Notes: generated from the sequence alone by a model not told the origin. A stretch of DNA of 64,000 nucleotides from Marinoscillum sp964351885 (GCA_964351885.1 CAYGPP010000001.1:1-64000); one strand, 5' to 3'; positions 51,736 through 61,836 are shown, numbered from the stretch's first letter. Numbers and translations are program-made.

Positions 51736-53730
51736 CTACTTCTGACGGTTAAGAAAAGTTTGTTTCCCGTCTTCCAAAAACGCCACAAAATTAGAAACAT
51801 TTAGGTCGTATGCTTTCGGTTTTGTCAAAAGTTCTCCGTCTGGACTAAGAATCACATAAAAGGGCTGTGCGTTGTTTCGAAACTCACGAATTTGATAGTC
51901 CGCGTTTTGTTTACCAATGGTTTTCTTTTCTTTTTTATCATAAGTCGACACGTACCATTTATCTTTTGGTAATTCGGTTTTGTCATCGACATAAAGTGCT
52001 AACAAAACAAAGTCGTCACTTAGCCTACTTAAAACGGGTTCTTCTGACCATACACGAGCCTCCATTTCCCTACAGTTGACACATCCATGACCTGTGAAAT
52101 CAACAAATAGTGGTTTATTTAACTCTTTAGCACAAGCCAACGCCTGGTCATAATCAAAATATCCATTGAGTTCATGAGGCCAGTGCAAAAAGTCGGCATA
52201 GAGTGGATCCTCGCACGTTTCGGTCGGGTTAATACTGGAAGCCACCGATTTGCTCTGAAGATTGAAATCATGAGTAGATAGGGGAGGTAAGTATCCCGCC
52301 AGAGCCTTTAAAGGCGCACCAAACATTCCGGGTATCAGATATAATACAAATGTGAATGTACAGATAGCTAAGATAAGCCTTGGCACACTCACTGTCTGTG
52401 AATCTGAATCTCCCTTCAATCTAATCTTACCCAATAAGTAAAAACCAAGCATTGAGAAAATAACAATCCAAATAGCTAGGTAGATTTCCCTATCAAGTAT
52501 GCCCCAGTGGTATGCTTGATCTGCTATGCTCAAAAATTTGAAAGCCAAGGCTAGTTCCAAAAATCCAAGAACAACTTTCACTACGTTGAGCCATCCTCCG
52601 GATTTAGGAAGCGCATTGAGCCAATTTGGGAAAAAGGCAAACAAGGAAAAAGGGATTGCAAATGCCGCTGAAAACGCAAACATTCCCAATATAGGCTTCA
52701 GTGCTAATCCTCCTGCTGACTCTACTAAGATGCTTCCTACGATTGGGCCTGTACAAGAAAATGATACTAAAACTAGAGTGAGCGCCATGAAGAAGATCCC
52801 AATAATACCTCCCTTGTCTCCAAGCTTGTCTGCTCCATTTACCCATTTATGAGGTAAATTAATTTCAAACAAACCAAAAAATGAAAGTGCAAAGACAACA
52901 AAAACGACAAAGAAAATAACATTGGGAATCCAACCAGTGGCTAAATCATTAGCTGTCTCTGGCCCCATAAATGGTGTCAATACTGCCCCAATTATTGAAT
53001 AAATCAAAACAATACAGAACCCATAGAAAAGGCTATTGAAAAATCTCCCGCGCTTATTATGGTCCCTTCCCGTAAAATAAGTCACGGTCATTGGAATCAT
53101 TGGAAATACACAAGGGGTTAATAGAGCTGCCAGTCCTGCTAGAAAAGCCACCAACATGAACGACAATAACGAGTACGGATCTGTCGAAGATTTTTGGTCC
53201 AAAAAACTCTTGTCTTCAGTATCCCCCTTGGAAACTGGAGGTGATTTTACTGATCCCTGTTTCGCCCTAAAGGCAAACGTATCATCGAATGGTATGCAAA
53301 GTCCGCTTATATCTGAACAAACCTGATAGGCATAACTTCCAGTGATTTGAAAATCATCATTTATCACTTTGACTTTCTGAACAAAGCGCCCTTCCTCTTT
53401 AAAATATGTGTATTCTCCTTCCCAGAGTGAGTCGTATTTCTTCGAAGGATTAATTGGTTGAATAATTCCGATCAACTCATAAGTGGTGCTGCTATCAAAT
53501 TCAAACTCCGTGACCATCGGCCCCAAGTCTGGATCGAAATCAGAAGAATACAAATACCAATCTCTATCGATCTTCGCTTCAAAGATGACCTCAATTTCCT
53601 CTCCTGCAATTGCGCTAGTCTTTGAAAGTTTCACCTGCCATTTTACCGGCTCTAGTATTTGCGCAAAGGAAGAAATAGAAAACGATACGAATGCAAAAAA
53701 TAAAAAATGCTTCAAAGAGTTTCGCGACAT
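51736..53730 (-). CDS. dsbD: Thiol:disulfide interchange protein DsbD
   Basis: The protein has 664 residues. Order: signal peptide (~1-23), N-terminal DsbD-alpha-like domain with a Cys pair (VCSDISGLC), a membrane domain of eight helices with TPCVFPMIPMTVTYF and FSCTGPIVGS redox Cys, and a C-terminal thioredoxin-like domain with the CVNC motif in GHGCVNCREME. It carries electrons from cytoplasmic thioredoxin to periplasmic proteins. It starts the minus-strand pair with the M23 gene. Confidence 0.95.
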   Translation of the reverse strand: MSRNSLKHFLFFAFVSFSISSFAQILEPVKWQVKLSKTSAIAGEEIEVIFEAKIDRDWYLYSSDFDPDLGPMVTEFEFDSSTTYELIGIIQPINPSKKYDSLWEGEYTYFKEEGRFVQKVKVINDDFQITGSYAYQVCSDISGLCIPFDDTFAFRAKQGSVKSPPVSKGDTEDKSFLDQKSSTDPYSLLSFMLVAFLAGLAALLTPCVFPMIPMTVTYFTGRDHNKRGRFFNSLFYGFCIVLIYSIIGAVLTPFMGPETANDLATGWIPNVIFFVVFVVFALSFFGLFEINLPHKWVNGADKLGDKGGIIGIFFMALTLVLVSFSCTGPIVGSILVESAGGLALKPILGMFAFSAAFAIPFSLFAFFPNWLNALPKSGGWLNVVKVVLGFLELALAFKFLSIADQAYHWGILDREIYLAIWIVIFSMLGFYLLGKIRLKGDSDSQTVSVPRLILAICTFTFVLYLIPGMFGAPLKALAGYLPPLSTHDFNLQSKSVASSINPTETCEDPLYADFLHWPHELNGYFDYDQALACAKELNKPLFVDFTGHGCVNCREMEARVWSEEPVLSRLSDDFVLLALYVDDKTELPKDKWYVSTYDKKEKKTIGKQNADYQIREFRNNAQPFYVILSPDGELLTKPKAYDLNVSNFVAFLEDGKQTFLNRQK

Positions 53731-53811
53731 TGTATTAAGTCTAATTAGAAAGTGAGATCAAATAAGACTTGCACAATGTGGGAAGCCTCAAATTGTCTCA
53801 TGACCTGTGAA

Positions 53812-55212
53812 TTATGTATGAGATTCTCGAAAGAACTGATAAAAATACGAAATCGTTTCTATGCCCTTATAAAAGTTGAAAAGTCCATAGCTCTCATTTG
53901 GAGAATGAATAGCGTCAGAGTTGAGACCAAATCCCATCAGAATTGGATCAAGACCAAGTTCTTTCTGAAACAGCGCTACGATTGGAATACTACCTCCTTC
54001 TCTAGTAGGAATTGGTGTTTTCCCCCATGATTTTTCAAATGATTTACTCGCTGCTCTGTACGCTGGAGAATCAGTAGATACTACTGCTGCTTCTCCTCCG
54101 TGATGAGGTGTTATTTTTACTTTAACAGACTTGGGTGCAATCGAGCTAAAATGATTTTGAAATAATTGAGTGATCTCATCGCTCACTTGGTGGGGAACCA
54201 AACGCATGGAGATCTTTGCATAGGCCTTAGATGGAAGTACCGTTTTAGCTCCCTCACCTATGTATCCACCCCAAATACCATTCACATCAAGTGTAGGTCT
54301 GATTCCGGTTCTTTCGATAGTCGAAAATCCTTTTTCCCCAGCTACATCATCAATATTTAGACTTTTCTTATAATCCCCTAGATCAAATGGTGCTTTAGCC
54401 ATTTCAGCGCGTTGCTCGGCTGTAAGTTCCTCGACTTTGTCATAAAACCCTGGTATGGTAATGTGCCCATTTTCATCATGAAGGCTTGCTATCATCTTGC
54501 AAAGTGTGTTAATTGGGTTTGCAACGGCTCCTCCATATGCACCAGAATGCAAATCAATATTTGGTCCCGTTACTTCTACCTCCAAATAACTCAACCCTCT
54601 CAATCCAACGGTAATGGATGGTTGGTCGTTACTGATAATGCTTGTATCGGATATCAAAATAACATCAGCAGATAGTTTTTCTTTATTCGATTTGACGAAG
54701 GCCTCTAAGTGAGATGAGCCAACTTCTTCTTNNNNNNNNNNTTCTTCGCCTTCGATCATAAACTTGGCATTACAAGCAAGCGAATTAGTTTTGATCATCG
54801 ACTCAAAGGCTTTCAAATGCATGTACATCTGGCCTTTGTCGTCACACGCTCCGCGAGCATAAATTCTTTCGTTTTTGATCACTGGTTCAAATGGTGGAGA
54901 ATCCCAAAGTTCATAAGGATCAGCCGGCTGAACATCGTAGTGACCATAAACCAATACTGTTGGCAAACTTGGGTCAATAATTTTTTCAGCATAGACTATT
55001 GGGTGACCAGGAGTCTCAACGAGTTCTACTTTATCGGCCCCAGCAGATTCAAACTTGGATACGATAAACTCAGCAGCCTTGCGTACGTCACCTTTGAATT
55101 TTGAGTCTGCACTTACTGACGGGATTCTTAAGAGTTCGAGCAACTCTTCGAGGTATTGATCTTTGTTAGCTTCTAGATGTTGTACTGCGTCCATAGTAAT
55201 AATATTGTTCAT
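53812..55212 (-). CDS. M20-family dipeptidase, interrupted by an assembly gap
   Basis: The protein has 466 residues as drawn. Metal ligands: VYGHYDVQPADP (His, Asp) and GACDDKG, then the catalytic/metal stretch IEGEE...EEVGS, and RTGIRPTLDVNG later. Ten N's (54732-54741) fall inside the E-rich active-site stretch; the frame continues on both sides. The family sequence there is EGEEEVGS, so the gap probably hides no missing residues. Start ATG at 55212, with a second ATG at 55194 giving a longer leader. It cleaves dipeptides (CNDP/PepV-like). Confidence 0.9.
   Translation of the reverse strand: MNNIITMDAVQHLEANKDQYLEELLELLRIPSVSADSKFKGDVRKAAEFIVSKFESAGADKVELVETPGHPIVYAEKIIDPSLPTVLVYGHYDVQPADPYELWDSPPFEPVIKNERIYARGACDDKGQMYMHLKAFESMIKTNSLACNAKFMIEGEEXXXXEEVGSSHLEAFVKSNKEKLSADVILISDTSIISNDQPSITVGLRGLSYLEVEVTGPNIDLHSGAYGGAVANPINTLCKMIASLHDENGHITIPGFYDKVEELTAEQRAEMAKAPFDLGDYKKSLNIDDVAGEKGFSTIERTGIRPTLDVNGIWGGYIGEGAKTVLPSKAYAKISMRLVPHQVSDEITQLFQNHFSSIAPKSVKVKITPHHGGEAAVVSTDSPAYRAASKSFEKSWGKTPIPTREGGSIPIVALFQKELGLDPILMGFGLNSDAIHSPNESYGLFNFYKGIETISYFYQFFRESHT
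54732..54741. other. Assembly gap (10 N)
   Basis: Exactly ten N's, a typical scaffold placeholder, with GAA-rich flanks on both sides in the coding strand. See the finding on the expected true sequence. Confidence 0.98.
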
Positions 55213-55219
55213 TTATTGA

Positions 55220-55251
55220 ACACAAATATAGGCTTTGTGTTAGAAGCCAAA
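55220..55251 (-). promoter_or_regulatory. Promoter and inverted repeat upstream of the M20 gene
   Basis: On the minus strand TATATTTG (plus 55223-55230) is a perfect -7 box; a TTTG lies 17 bases further upstream (55248-55251), slightly close. A perfect 7-bp inverted repeat, ACACAAA (55220-55226) and TTTGTGT (55234-55240), covers the -7 box and the upstream gene's stop codon. Confidence 0.5.
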
Positions 55252-58200
55252 CCCATCATCATCTGGGTCTTCTTCAATTGTCTCAAATGTTTCGTCATCT
55301 TCTACGCTGATCTCATCAGGGCTTACTAGATCATAGGCTTCCGTAATACCAAAATACTTTTCTCTGAAATCATTAATGAAAGTCAAGGTCTCTGTCTCAT
55401 CTCCCAGAACCAAGACTAAGTCTCCAGGTTTTGCCTTTCCAAAGTTGGAGTTTGCAGCTACGTCATCGTTAAAATCACTATTAGAAGAATACATAAAGAG
55501 TTGGTTCCCAGCATAGCCGATAAAATACCACGTACCAGGAGCGGCCTGAATAAAGATGTTAAGCACATCATTGTTAGAATCATCCTTCATGATCTCTATA
55601 AAACCATCCAATTTGGCATTGATATCTTTGTCGTAAATATTAGAAATAGCCAGTTTCGTTGTATTATAAAATGACTTGTGAGCCTGTGACCATTTCAGTT
55701 TCACACCAGAAATCAACAGTGATTTCTCAAGCTTTTCTGAAATATCGTGTAGTGGCTCATAGTCCTTAAGGCTTGCTTTCTCATATCCCTTCGCTACTTG
55801 ATCACTCGTAAAGTTGGCCAGTTTATAGAGTAATTCTATGGATGAAAAATCATTTGCCAAAGGAGGCCCAAGCCTTTCTACAATATCAATCAAGTCTTTT
55901 GACATGAGCTCCATATAAGTCTGAGCATTTTGGAAATCTATACCCAACATAGCATTCAAATCAAACTCATAGCTTTCTCTATTGCCTGTTCCCAACACAG
56001 ATGCTTGAATGGTCACATCTTGATTATAGACATTAAAAAAATTCACTAATCCCTCGAAGATTACGTTTTTAGTGCTGTCATTATAGATATAAGTATGGCC
56101 TTCATAGCTTTCCCCATACGTTTTGCTCTGTTTTTCTATACGGTATGTAAGAGAAGATGTATCATAAGTAAGAAGTCCTTTAGCCATGAAAAAGTCTTCA
56201 TCGGAATCTAATTTTCTCAATTCAACAAAGGTGGTATAGATACTTCCTCTCAGATCATAATGAAGACCTGCAATCGGTTGGACTTCATCTTCAAACAATG
56301 CTGTCTCGAAATCCATCGAAACCTCGGGGTTTCCGTCTGATCTCTCATATTGTAGCCAATAATTGTAGCTAGGCTCACTCAATTTCAACTTGACGAAACC
56401 ATCTAAATCTAGGGAAGGTTTGTATGCGTACATTCTTGTTCCTCCCTTATAATAAAAGCCTGGAGCAATTATCAGTTTGTCTTTTTCTAAGACCTGACCG
56501 CCAGATACTGTCATTTTCACAGGTTTATCATTGACATAAACTTCGCTTAGTGTGAAGGAATCAAATTTAATAGCGAAAGTGTCCAAGCCTGAAATCAACC
56601 GATACTTAGCAGACCCTACAAATTCATTTCTTGAGATTATCTTGATTTCCCCATCATAGAGATAATGATATTGATTGGCCGTATCTATAATCAACTCAGC
56701 ATGGTTAAAAGCTTGTAATTCAAAATTCTCAAGTATGGTTGTTTCATTGTTCTCAGGTGTAATTTTAGCATCCGCAACTATTATATATGGAATCCCACTA
56801 ACAAAAAGCTCGCGGGTATTGAAGTCATAAGTGGCCTCCTCTGCGTTGAATGCTAAAGAGTCCAACTCTTTCCTAGTTGTATAGAAATAGGAACTCTCAA
56901 TTGGTACATCAGCTGGTTTGGTCATAGTCACTGTAGAATCTTCCAAGTCCCAAACGGCATTGGTAATAGACGTCCTCATTTGGGCATAAGGGAAAACTAG
57001 TGAGGCAACTCCCTCTACTTCTGGGTGGATAACTGCCGTACCATTGACCAGATCAAAATTCAGTCGAATATCATCCCCTGCCATCGCAGGCTTATCTGGA
57101 TTATCTGTAAGAATTTCAAACTCAGCATGTCTGGCTCCATAGGACAGCTCCTTAAACTCCATTTGTTTGGAGACTGCCTTTGATCCACGGGTAAACATGA
57201 TGCCATTCCCATAGACCCCACGAGAAGTAATATTTACACCCCCATCAAGCTCTGCCGTAGCATTGTAAAATTTGAACGGGGACCGAATGTTCTTAAGGTT
57301 CATACTATCAATCCGAGGCTCCCAATGCATCCTATATGGACCTAGAACTGCCTCCGGATAACTCGATCCATTCGCATTACCCTGTCCAATAAACCCTCCT
57401 GTGCCGTAAGCAGCAACAGAATCAGGATAATAAACAAAATCATCTGAGTAAATAGTAGAAGTAATAAAATCAATTTTCCCACCTCCGCGCATGCCCTGAT
57501 TGCTCAACCTAATTTTTTCGTAAGTTTTAGCTGCAGTTCCGTACAGAGGATAACCCGCAGGTGGAATCTGATGAACAAACCCTAGAGAGTTATCACTCTG
57601 AAGTTTTAACGTCTCTTCAAAATCAGGAAATACATTACCAGAATTGAATGTTCCATCAAACGATATCGCTGCATCACTGTTTAAACTGTCCGCATCAAAC
57701 GGAGGAATGATAAACTTAACCGACCTGTCATATGCTCCATTAAGAACTTCAGGCCCATCAAAATATACTATCGCATCAGAGTTAGAGACAAAGTCTGGAT
57801 AAGCTCCTGGTTTAACTCCCGACTTATCCTTTGGGTCATCCAAATAGAGTACCCCTGAGGTTTCATTAAGATGATTTGAGAGAGGTGATTTCTCTCCTTG
57901 AATTGATTTTAACGAATCTGGTATCGTCACCTGTATTCGCACTGAGTCTACTTGGTTGAGCTGGATAAGAAACTGGTCATAATCAAATTGGTAGTTTTTG
58001 CCTTTGTACTGAAACTCTCCCGCATTGAGCATTCCATCCATTTGAAAATTTCTTCCCTTGAGCAGTGTCAACTGCTCATTCTCGGGCTCAGCGTAAACCA
58101 AATAGTCTGAAGTCAAATAGAACCGTTTTACCCCATTGACTTTCATTTCTCCAGAGTCAAGACTCCAGATGATATTTGGCAACCCTGGTTCTCTAGATGG

Positions 58201-60168
58201 AATGAAGAAATTATCGTAATCGACCTTCTTTCCAGAGGCTTTGTAAAAATGAAACGCCTTTTCCTTAAGTATTACAAGTCCCGTCTCATGGTTATAGTCG
58301 GCAAAACCATAACGCTCCAAAATCACCATACCCAGACGAATTTGTTTAATATCGGTCTTATAGAAATCCGAGAGCTCCATCTCAGAGAACTCTCTTGTTC
58401 CGTATTGATTGGCATAATAAACGCTAGCCACAACAGGGTTGAATGCCATTCCCGCCCCAAGACGGCTGAAACGTTCTTCACTGAAATAGTCCTTCGATTC
58501 AATAGTTACTGGTAATAAATCCTTACCATTCTGAATAGTGAAATTGACCAAGTCAGTGTTCATGTCCCATTGGATCATTTCAGCATTCACGTTTACATCG
58601 AAATAGGTGCTTCTAAAAGGGGTGACCTGAAACTTCTTATTTCTAAGAAGCGAAAGTGTTCTAGACCGTGCGTCATAAAATACGCTTACTGCTGGGTGCT
58701 GAAGTGTATCCGATCCATGAACAAGAGTCAGCTCAGCTTGATCTGAAGTAATGATGCTATCCGCTCTGAATTCGAAGCGCTGAGAAATGAGTAACGCCTT
58801 GTTTCCTTTATTATCAGAAAGCGTCAATCTTCCTGGCTTTCGCGAAACAGACGTTCCCGAAAAAGTGTTTCCACTGATCTCGATACCTCCTCTATACGAC
58901 ACATTGCGCCCAGGTAAAATCAAATCTATATCCGCTTCATTAGAAGTAAAAATGGGGTAACGACTTAGTTGTCTTGGTCTTCTTTTTTGGCTTTTGTAGA
59001 TAAATGACCCTTTGATAGTTCCTGCAAAAAGCTTCGGAAAACTCATTGTAGCATTTGGCGACCAAAAATCCGACCGGTCTGGTCTGATATAAAACTGTCC
59101 GAGGCTGATAACAGCACCTTTAGCATTCTTATTATCCGCTGGCCAGTTTATCACGGCTCTTTCTCCCGCAAATGTTCGTGTATTCAAAAGAAAGTTACCA
59201 TCCGTTTCTTTGATGATCATGCTATCAAAAGGAGTAATAATTACCATACTATTATTTTGAAGAACAATAGCTGGACCTTCATGTTTGGGGTGGATGTATT
59301 TTGATCGAAGACCTGCGACATAATCCTGTTCCATGGTCTCGTAAAATTGTCGATCTGCCTTTTCTTCAAACACTTCTCCTGCCGCGTCATATCCCCAGGC
59401 ATTCTCACCAGCATCTACCCAATTATTGTCGTAATTAGAATTGGCATCATCTCCCCACGGGTCATCATTAGCTGAATCATCCCCCCATGGATCACTGGCT
59501 GATGTATCTGCCCATGGGTTATTTCCCGTATCATTGGCCCAAGGATCATTACTTGCATTTTCGTCACTTCCCCATGGGTCATCTTGGTTTTGCGCATCCT
59601 CTACGGATTCTTCAATTGACTCCTCAAGAATTTCTTCTTCCACCACTTCCTCTTGAATAGGAGCGACGTAACCATCAAGCATTTCAAAATTGAATGACCC
59701 TCCATCTGTATAGGTCAATAAATTTCTTGATTGACCGATAATCCGACGAGCCATGAACTTGTGTAATCCCAGTAAAAAAATCTGATAATCAGACCTGTCC
59801 ATTGTCCGAAAAACCTGCTCATTGATCTCTAGCACCTTGGAGAGCTGATCTGAGGAAAGCTTCGCTTGTGTATTCGCGTAGGCTAAATAACTGAAGTAAT
59901 ACCATAGATCAGGGTTGAAGGTGTAACCCTTCTTTTGCATGGCAATAGCCAACTTGACTATTTGATCTTTCTGAGCAGGGGTAAAACTACCCTTCCATGA
60001 ATTCTCAAAATCAAAGGCCACCTTTCTTGCCGGTTCAGTATCCAAAGCCCTTATTTGAGCCAATGCCTGTGGAAAAAACACATCTCTTTCTTCTGAAAAA
60101 GCTCTTTGCGCCTGTACTCCGTGAGCAAGGATAAAGCCAATAAAAATCAACAGGCAGTGGCGCTTCAT
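55240..60168 (-). CDS. Very large secreted protein of unknown function with DPW repeats
   Basis: The protein has 1642 residues. Signal peptide (~1-20, ending GVQAQ). Residues ~30-160 are helical. An acidic stretch (~171-190) leads into a low-complexity segment (~196-260) with seven Trp at ~9-12 residue intervals, mostly as DPWG/DPWA. From ~290 to ~1350 the sequence is predicted beta-strand almost throughout (FEFRADSIITSDQAELTLVH, GGVNITSRGVYGNGIMFTRG), resembling beta-solenoid or OstA-like repeats. The last ~300 residues are mixed and end in an acidic tail (DETFETIEEDPDDDGFGF). I recognise no named family. It lies 30 bases after prmA, probably in the tpiA-prmA transcript. Confidence 0.85.
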   Translation of the reverse strand: MKRHCLLIFIGFILAHGVQAQRAFSEERDVFFPQALAQIRALDTEPARKVAFDFENSWKGSFTPAQKDQIVKLAIAMQKKGYTFNPDLWYYFSYLAYANTQAKLSSDQLSKVLEINEQVFRTMDRSDYQIFLLGLHKFMARRIIGQSRNLLTYTDGGSFNFEMLDGYVAPIQEEVVEEEILEESIEESVEDAQNQDDPWGSDENASNDPWANDTGNNPWADTSASDPWGDDSANDDPWGDDANSNYDNNWVDAGENAWGYDAAGEVFEEKADRQFYETMEQDYVAGLRSKYIHPKHEGPAIVLQNNSMVIITPFDSMIIKETDGNFLLNTRTFAGERAVINWPADNKNAKGAVISLGQFYIRPDRSDFWSPNATMSFPKLFAGTIKGSFIYKSQKRRPRQLSRYPIFTSNEADIDLILPGRNVSYRGGIEISGNTFSGTSVSRKPGRLTLSDNKGNKALLISQRFEFRADSIITSDQAELTLVHGSDTLQHPAVSVFYDARSRTLSLLRNKKFQVTPFRSTYFDVNVNAEMIQWDMNTDLVNFTIQNGKDLLPVTIESKDYFSEERFSRLGAGMAFNPVVASVYYANQYGTREFSEMELSDFYKTDIKQIRLGMVILERYGFADYNHETGLVILKEKAFHFYKASGKKVDYDNFFIPSREPGLPNIIWSLDSGEMKVNGVKRFYLTSDYLVYAEPENEQLTLLKGRNFQMDGMLNAGEFQYKGKNYQFDYDQFLIQLNQVDSVRIQVTIPDSLKSIQGEKSPLSNHLNETSGVLYLDDPKDKSGVKPGAYPDFVSNSDAIVYFDGPEVLNGAYDRSVKFIIPPFDADSLNSDAAISFDGTFNSGNVFPDFEETLKLQSDNSLGFVHQIPPAGYPLYGTAAKTYEKIRLSNQGMRGGGKIDFITSTIYSDDFVYYPDSVAAYGTGGFIGQGNANGSSYPEAVLGPYRMHWEPRIDSMNLKNIRSPFKFYNATAELDGGVNITSRGVYGNGIMFTRGSKAVSKQMEFKELSYGARHAEFEILTDNPDKPAMAGDDIRLNFDLVNGTAVIHPEVEGVASLVFPYAQMRTSITNAVWDLEDSTVTMTKPADVPIESSYFYTTRKELDSLAFNAEEATYDFNTRELFVSGIPYIIVADAKITPENNETTILENFELQAFNHAELIIDTANQYHYLYDGEIKIISRNEFVGSAKYRLISGLDTFAIKFDSFTLSEVYVNDKPVKMTVSGGQVLEKDKLIIAPGFYYKGGTRMYAYKPSLDLDGFVKLKLSEPSYNYWLQYERSDGNPEVSMDFETALFEDEVQPIAGLHYDLRGSIYTTFVELRKLDSDEDFFMAKGLLTYDTSSLTYRIEKQSKTYGESYEGHTYIYNDSTKNVIFEGLVNFFNVYNQDVTIQASVLGTGNRESYEFDLNAMLGIDFQNAQTYMELMSKDLIDIVERLGPPLANDFSSIELLYKLANFTSDQVAKGYEKASLKDYEPLHDISEKLEKSLLISGVKLKWSQAHKSFYNTTKLAISNIYDKDINAKLDGFIEIMKDDSNNDVLNIFIQAAPGTWYFIGYAGNQLFMYSSNSDFNDDVAANSNFGKAKPGDLVLVLGDETETLTFINDFREKYFGITEAYDLVSPDEISVEDDETFETIEEDPDDDGFGF

Positions 60169-60198
60169 TCGGATAAATTTAGAGAAATGACTAGAGAA

Positions 60199-61017
60199 TC
60201 ATCCCTTTTTCAACGCTAACATCGCCCAGCGATTGCGTTCGGTCTGTTCTATGGTGTGAAGACGATACTGAGCTGCCTCTGATTGTAGATCATCTACATC
60301 CTCTGTATAAAACCCGCTCAATACTAAAATACCTCCACTTTTAAGGCGCTTGCTGTAATCCGTAATCTGTTCCAACAATACGTTTTTGTTAATATTAGCA
60401 AGGATAATATCAAATTTTTCTTCTTCACTAATCACTTCTATTCCGCCAAGGGAAAGCTTAATCTGCTCACAATTATTGATCTGAAAATTTTCCGAGCTAT
60501 TTTCAATGCACCAATCGTCAATATCGACAGCAGAGATATCGTTAGCTCCTCGCTTATGAGCCATTATAGCTAAGGCACCTGTTCCACAGCCACAATCAAG
60601 GACTTTTTTTCCTTTCTGATCCAACGAAAGCTGGTAGTTCAACACTTGGTAAGTCGTGGCATGATGACCGGTACCAAATGACATTTTGGGTGTGATGATA
60701 ATCTCATAAGGAAGATCGGGTCGAGGCTCATGAAATGTAGCACGAAGAATACACTGACCTTCTACTTCCACAGGGTCATAGTTCTTTTCCCACTCCTCGT
60801 TCCAGTTGACTTTCGCAACCTTCTCTACTTCGAAAATAACTCCATATCGATCTAAAACTTGCTTTACTGGAGCTTCTTCCCATTCTGCCTCTTCGCATGA
60901 AGCAAGCAATCCATTGTCTGTTTCTTCAAAGGCGTCAAACGGAAAAAGAGAGAGCTCTGCAAGCAGAAGCTCTCTCTTTTCGTCATCACAAGTGATGTCA
61001 AGTGTTATAAAACTCAT
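60199..61017 (-). CDS. prmA: Ribosomal protein L11 methyltransferase
   Basis: The protein has 272 residues. It trimethylates L11 with S-adenosylmethionine in the cytoplasm. The SAM site is visible: TPKMSFGTGHHATTY, LDCGCGTGALAIMA and ILANINKNVL. The N-terminal substrate domain (~1-90) is present. Its ATG directly follows the TAA of tpiA (TAAATG), so the two are co-translated. Confidence 0.95.
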   Translation of the reverse strand: MSFITLDITCDDEKRELLLAELSLFPFDAFEETDNGLLASCEEAEWEEAPVKQVLDRYGVIFEVEKVAKVNWNEEWEKNYDPVEVEGQCILRATFHEPRPDLPYEIIITPKMSFGTGHHATTYQVLNYQLSLDQKGKKVLDCGCGTGALAIMAHKRGANDISAVDIDDWCIENSSENFQINNCEQIKLSLGGIEVISEEEKFDIILANINKNVLLEQITDYSKRLKSGGILVLSGFYTEDVDDLQSEAAQYRLHTIEQTERNRWAMLALKKG

Positions 61018-61779
61018 TTAGAATGCCTTAATGATATCAGCAAAATCACGTGACTTCAAGCTTGCTCCACCTACTAATCCACCATCCACATCTGGTTGAG
61101 AGAACAGTTCTTGAGCGTTACCTGGTTTCACACTTCCTCCATATAGGATAGAAATGCTATCAGCAGTTTCTTGATCATATTTGTCCGCTATGACACCTCT
61201 GATAAATTTGTGCATTTCTTGTGCCTGATCAGAGGAAGCTGTTACTCCAGTGCCAATAGCCCAAACAGGTTCGTAAGCGACCACTACTTTCTTTATTTCT
61301 TCTTTCGATAAATGAAAAAGACCTTCTTCAATCTGCGCTTTATTAAGGGTGAAATGCTCATTGGCTTCTCTTGTTTCTAACTTTTCTCCACAGCAGTAGA
61401 TTGGCAATAAGCCTTGAGCTAGTACTGCATCCGTTTTCTTTGCCAAAAGAGCATTTCCCTCTCCGAAAATTTCTCTTCTTTCACTGTGTCCTATGACAAC
61501 ATAATCTACCCCGACTGACTCAAGCATTTCCGTAGAAATTTCACCTGTAAAAGCTCCCTCTTTTGCTTCGCTACAGTTTTGTGCCCCCAACTTGATGTTA
61601 GCCGCCGAACCAATCAACTGTTTGATAGCCGTCAAGTACGGGAAAGAAGGAATCAAAATAACTTCTGCATCATTAGTTACTTCATCCTTCACCATGTTTA
61701 CAAGCTCCGAAGCAAGTTTTTGGCCTCCTGCTAAATCCAGATTCATTTTCCAGTTTCCTGCTGCAATATTCTTTCTCAT
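61018..61779 (-). CDS. tpiA: Triosephosphate isomerase
   Basis: The protein has 253 residues. The glycolytic enzyme interconverting dihydroxyacetone phosphate and glyceraldehyde 3-phosphate. Catalytic residues are visible: Asn/Lys in AGNWKMN, His in IGHSERR, Glu in AYEPVWAIGTG, and the phosphate loops ILYGGSV and GGLVGGASL. Normal length. It sits 57 bases downstream of the uvrA stop on the same strand. Confidence 0.98.
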   Translation of the reverse strand: MRKNIAAGNWKMNLDLAGGQKLASELVNMVKDEVTNDAEVILIPSFPYLTAIKQLIGSAANIKLGAQNCSEAKEGAFTGEISTEMLESVGVDYVVIGHSERREIFGEGNALLAKKTDAVLAQGLLPIYCCGEKLETREANEHFTLNKAQIEEGLFHLSKEEIKKVVVAYEPVWAIGTGVTASSDQAQEMHKFIRGVIADKYDQETADSISILYGGSVKPGNAQELFSQPDVDGGLVGGASLKSRDFADIIKAF

Positions 61780-61836
61780 TGTCTTTTTTTTAATTTTTGA
61801 ATTGCTTAATCATCCTTGGGTAGGCGCAATTTACGA

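Noticed and set aside
59400..59600. Tandem-repeat-like DNA that could suggest a CRISPR or satellite
   Set aside because: Unequal units without conserved spacers; it is the coding sequence of the DPW repeat in a large open frame.
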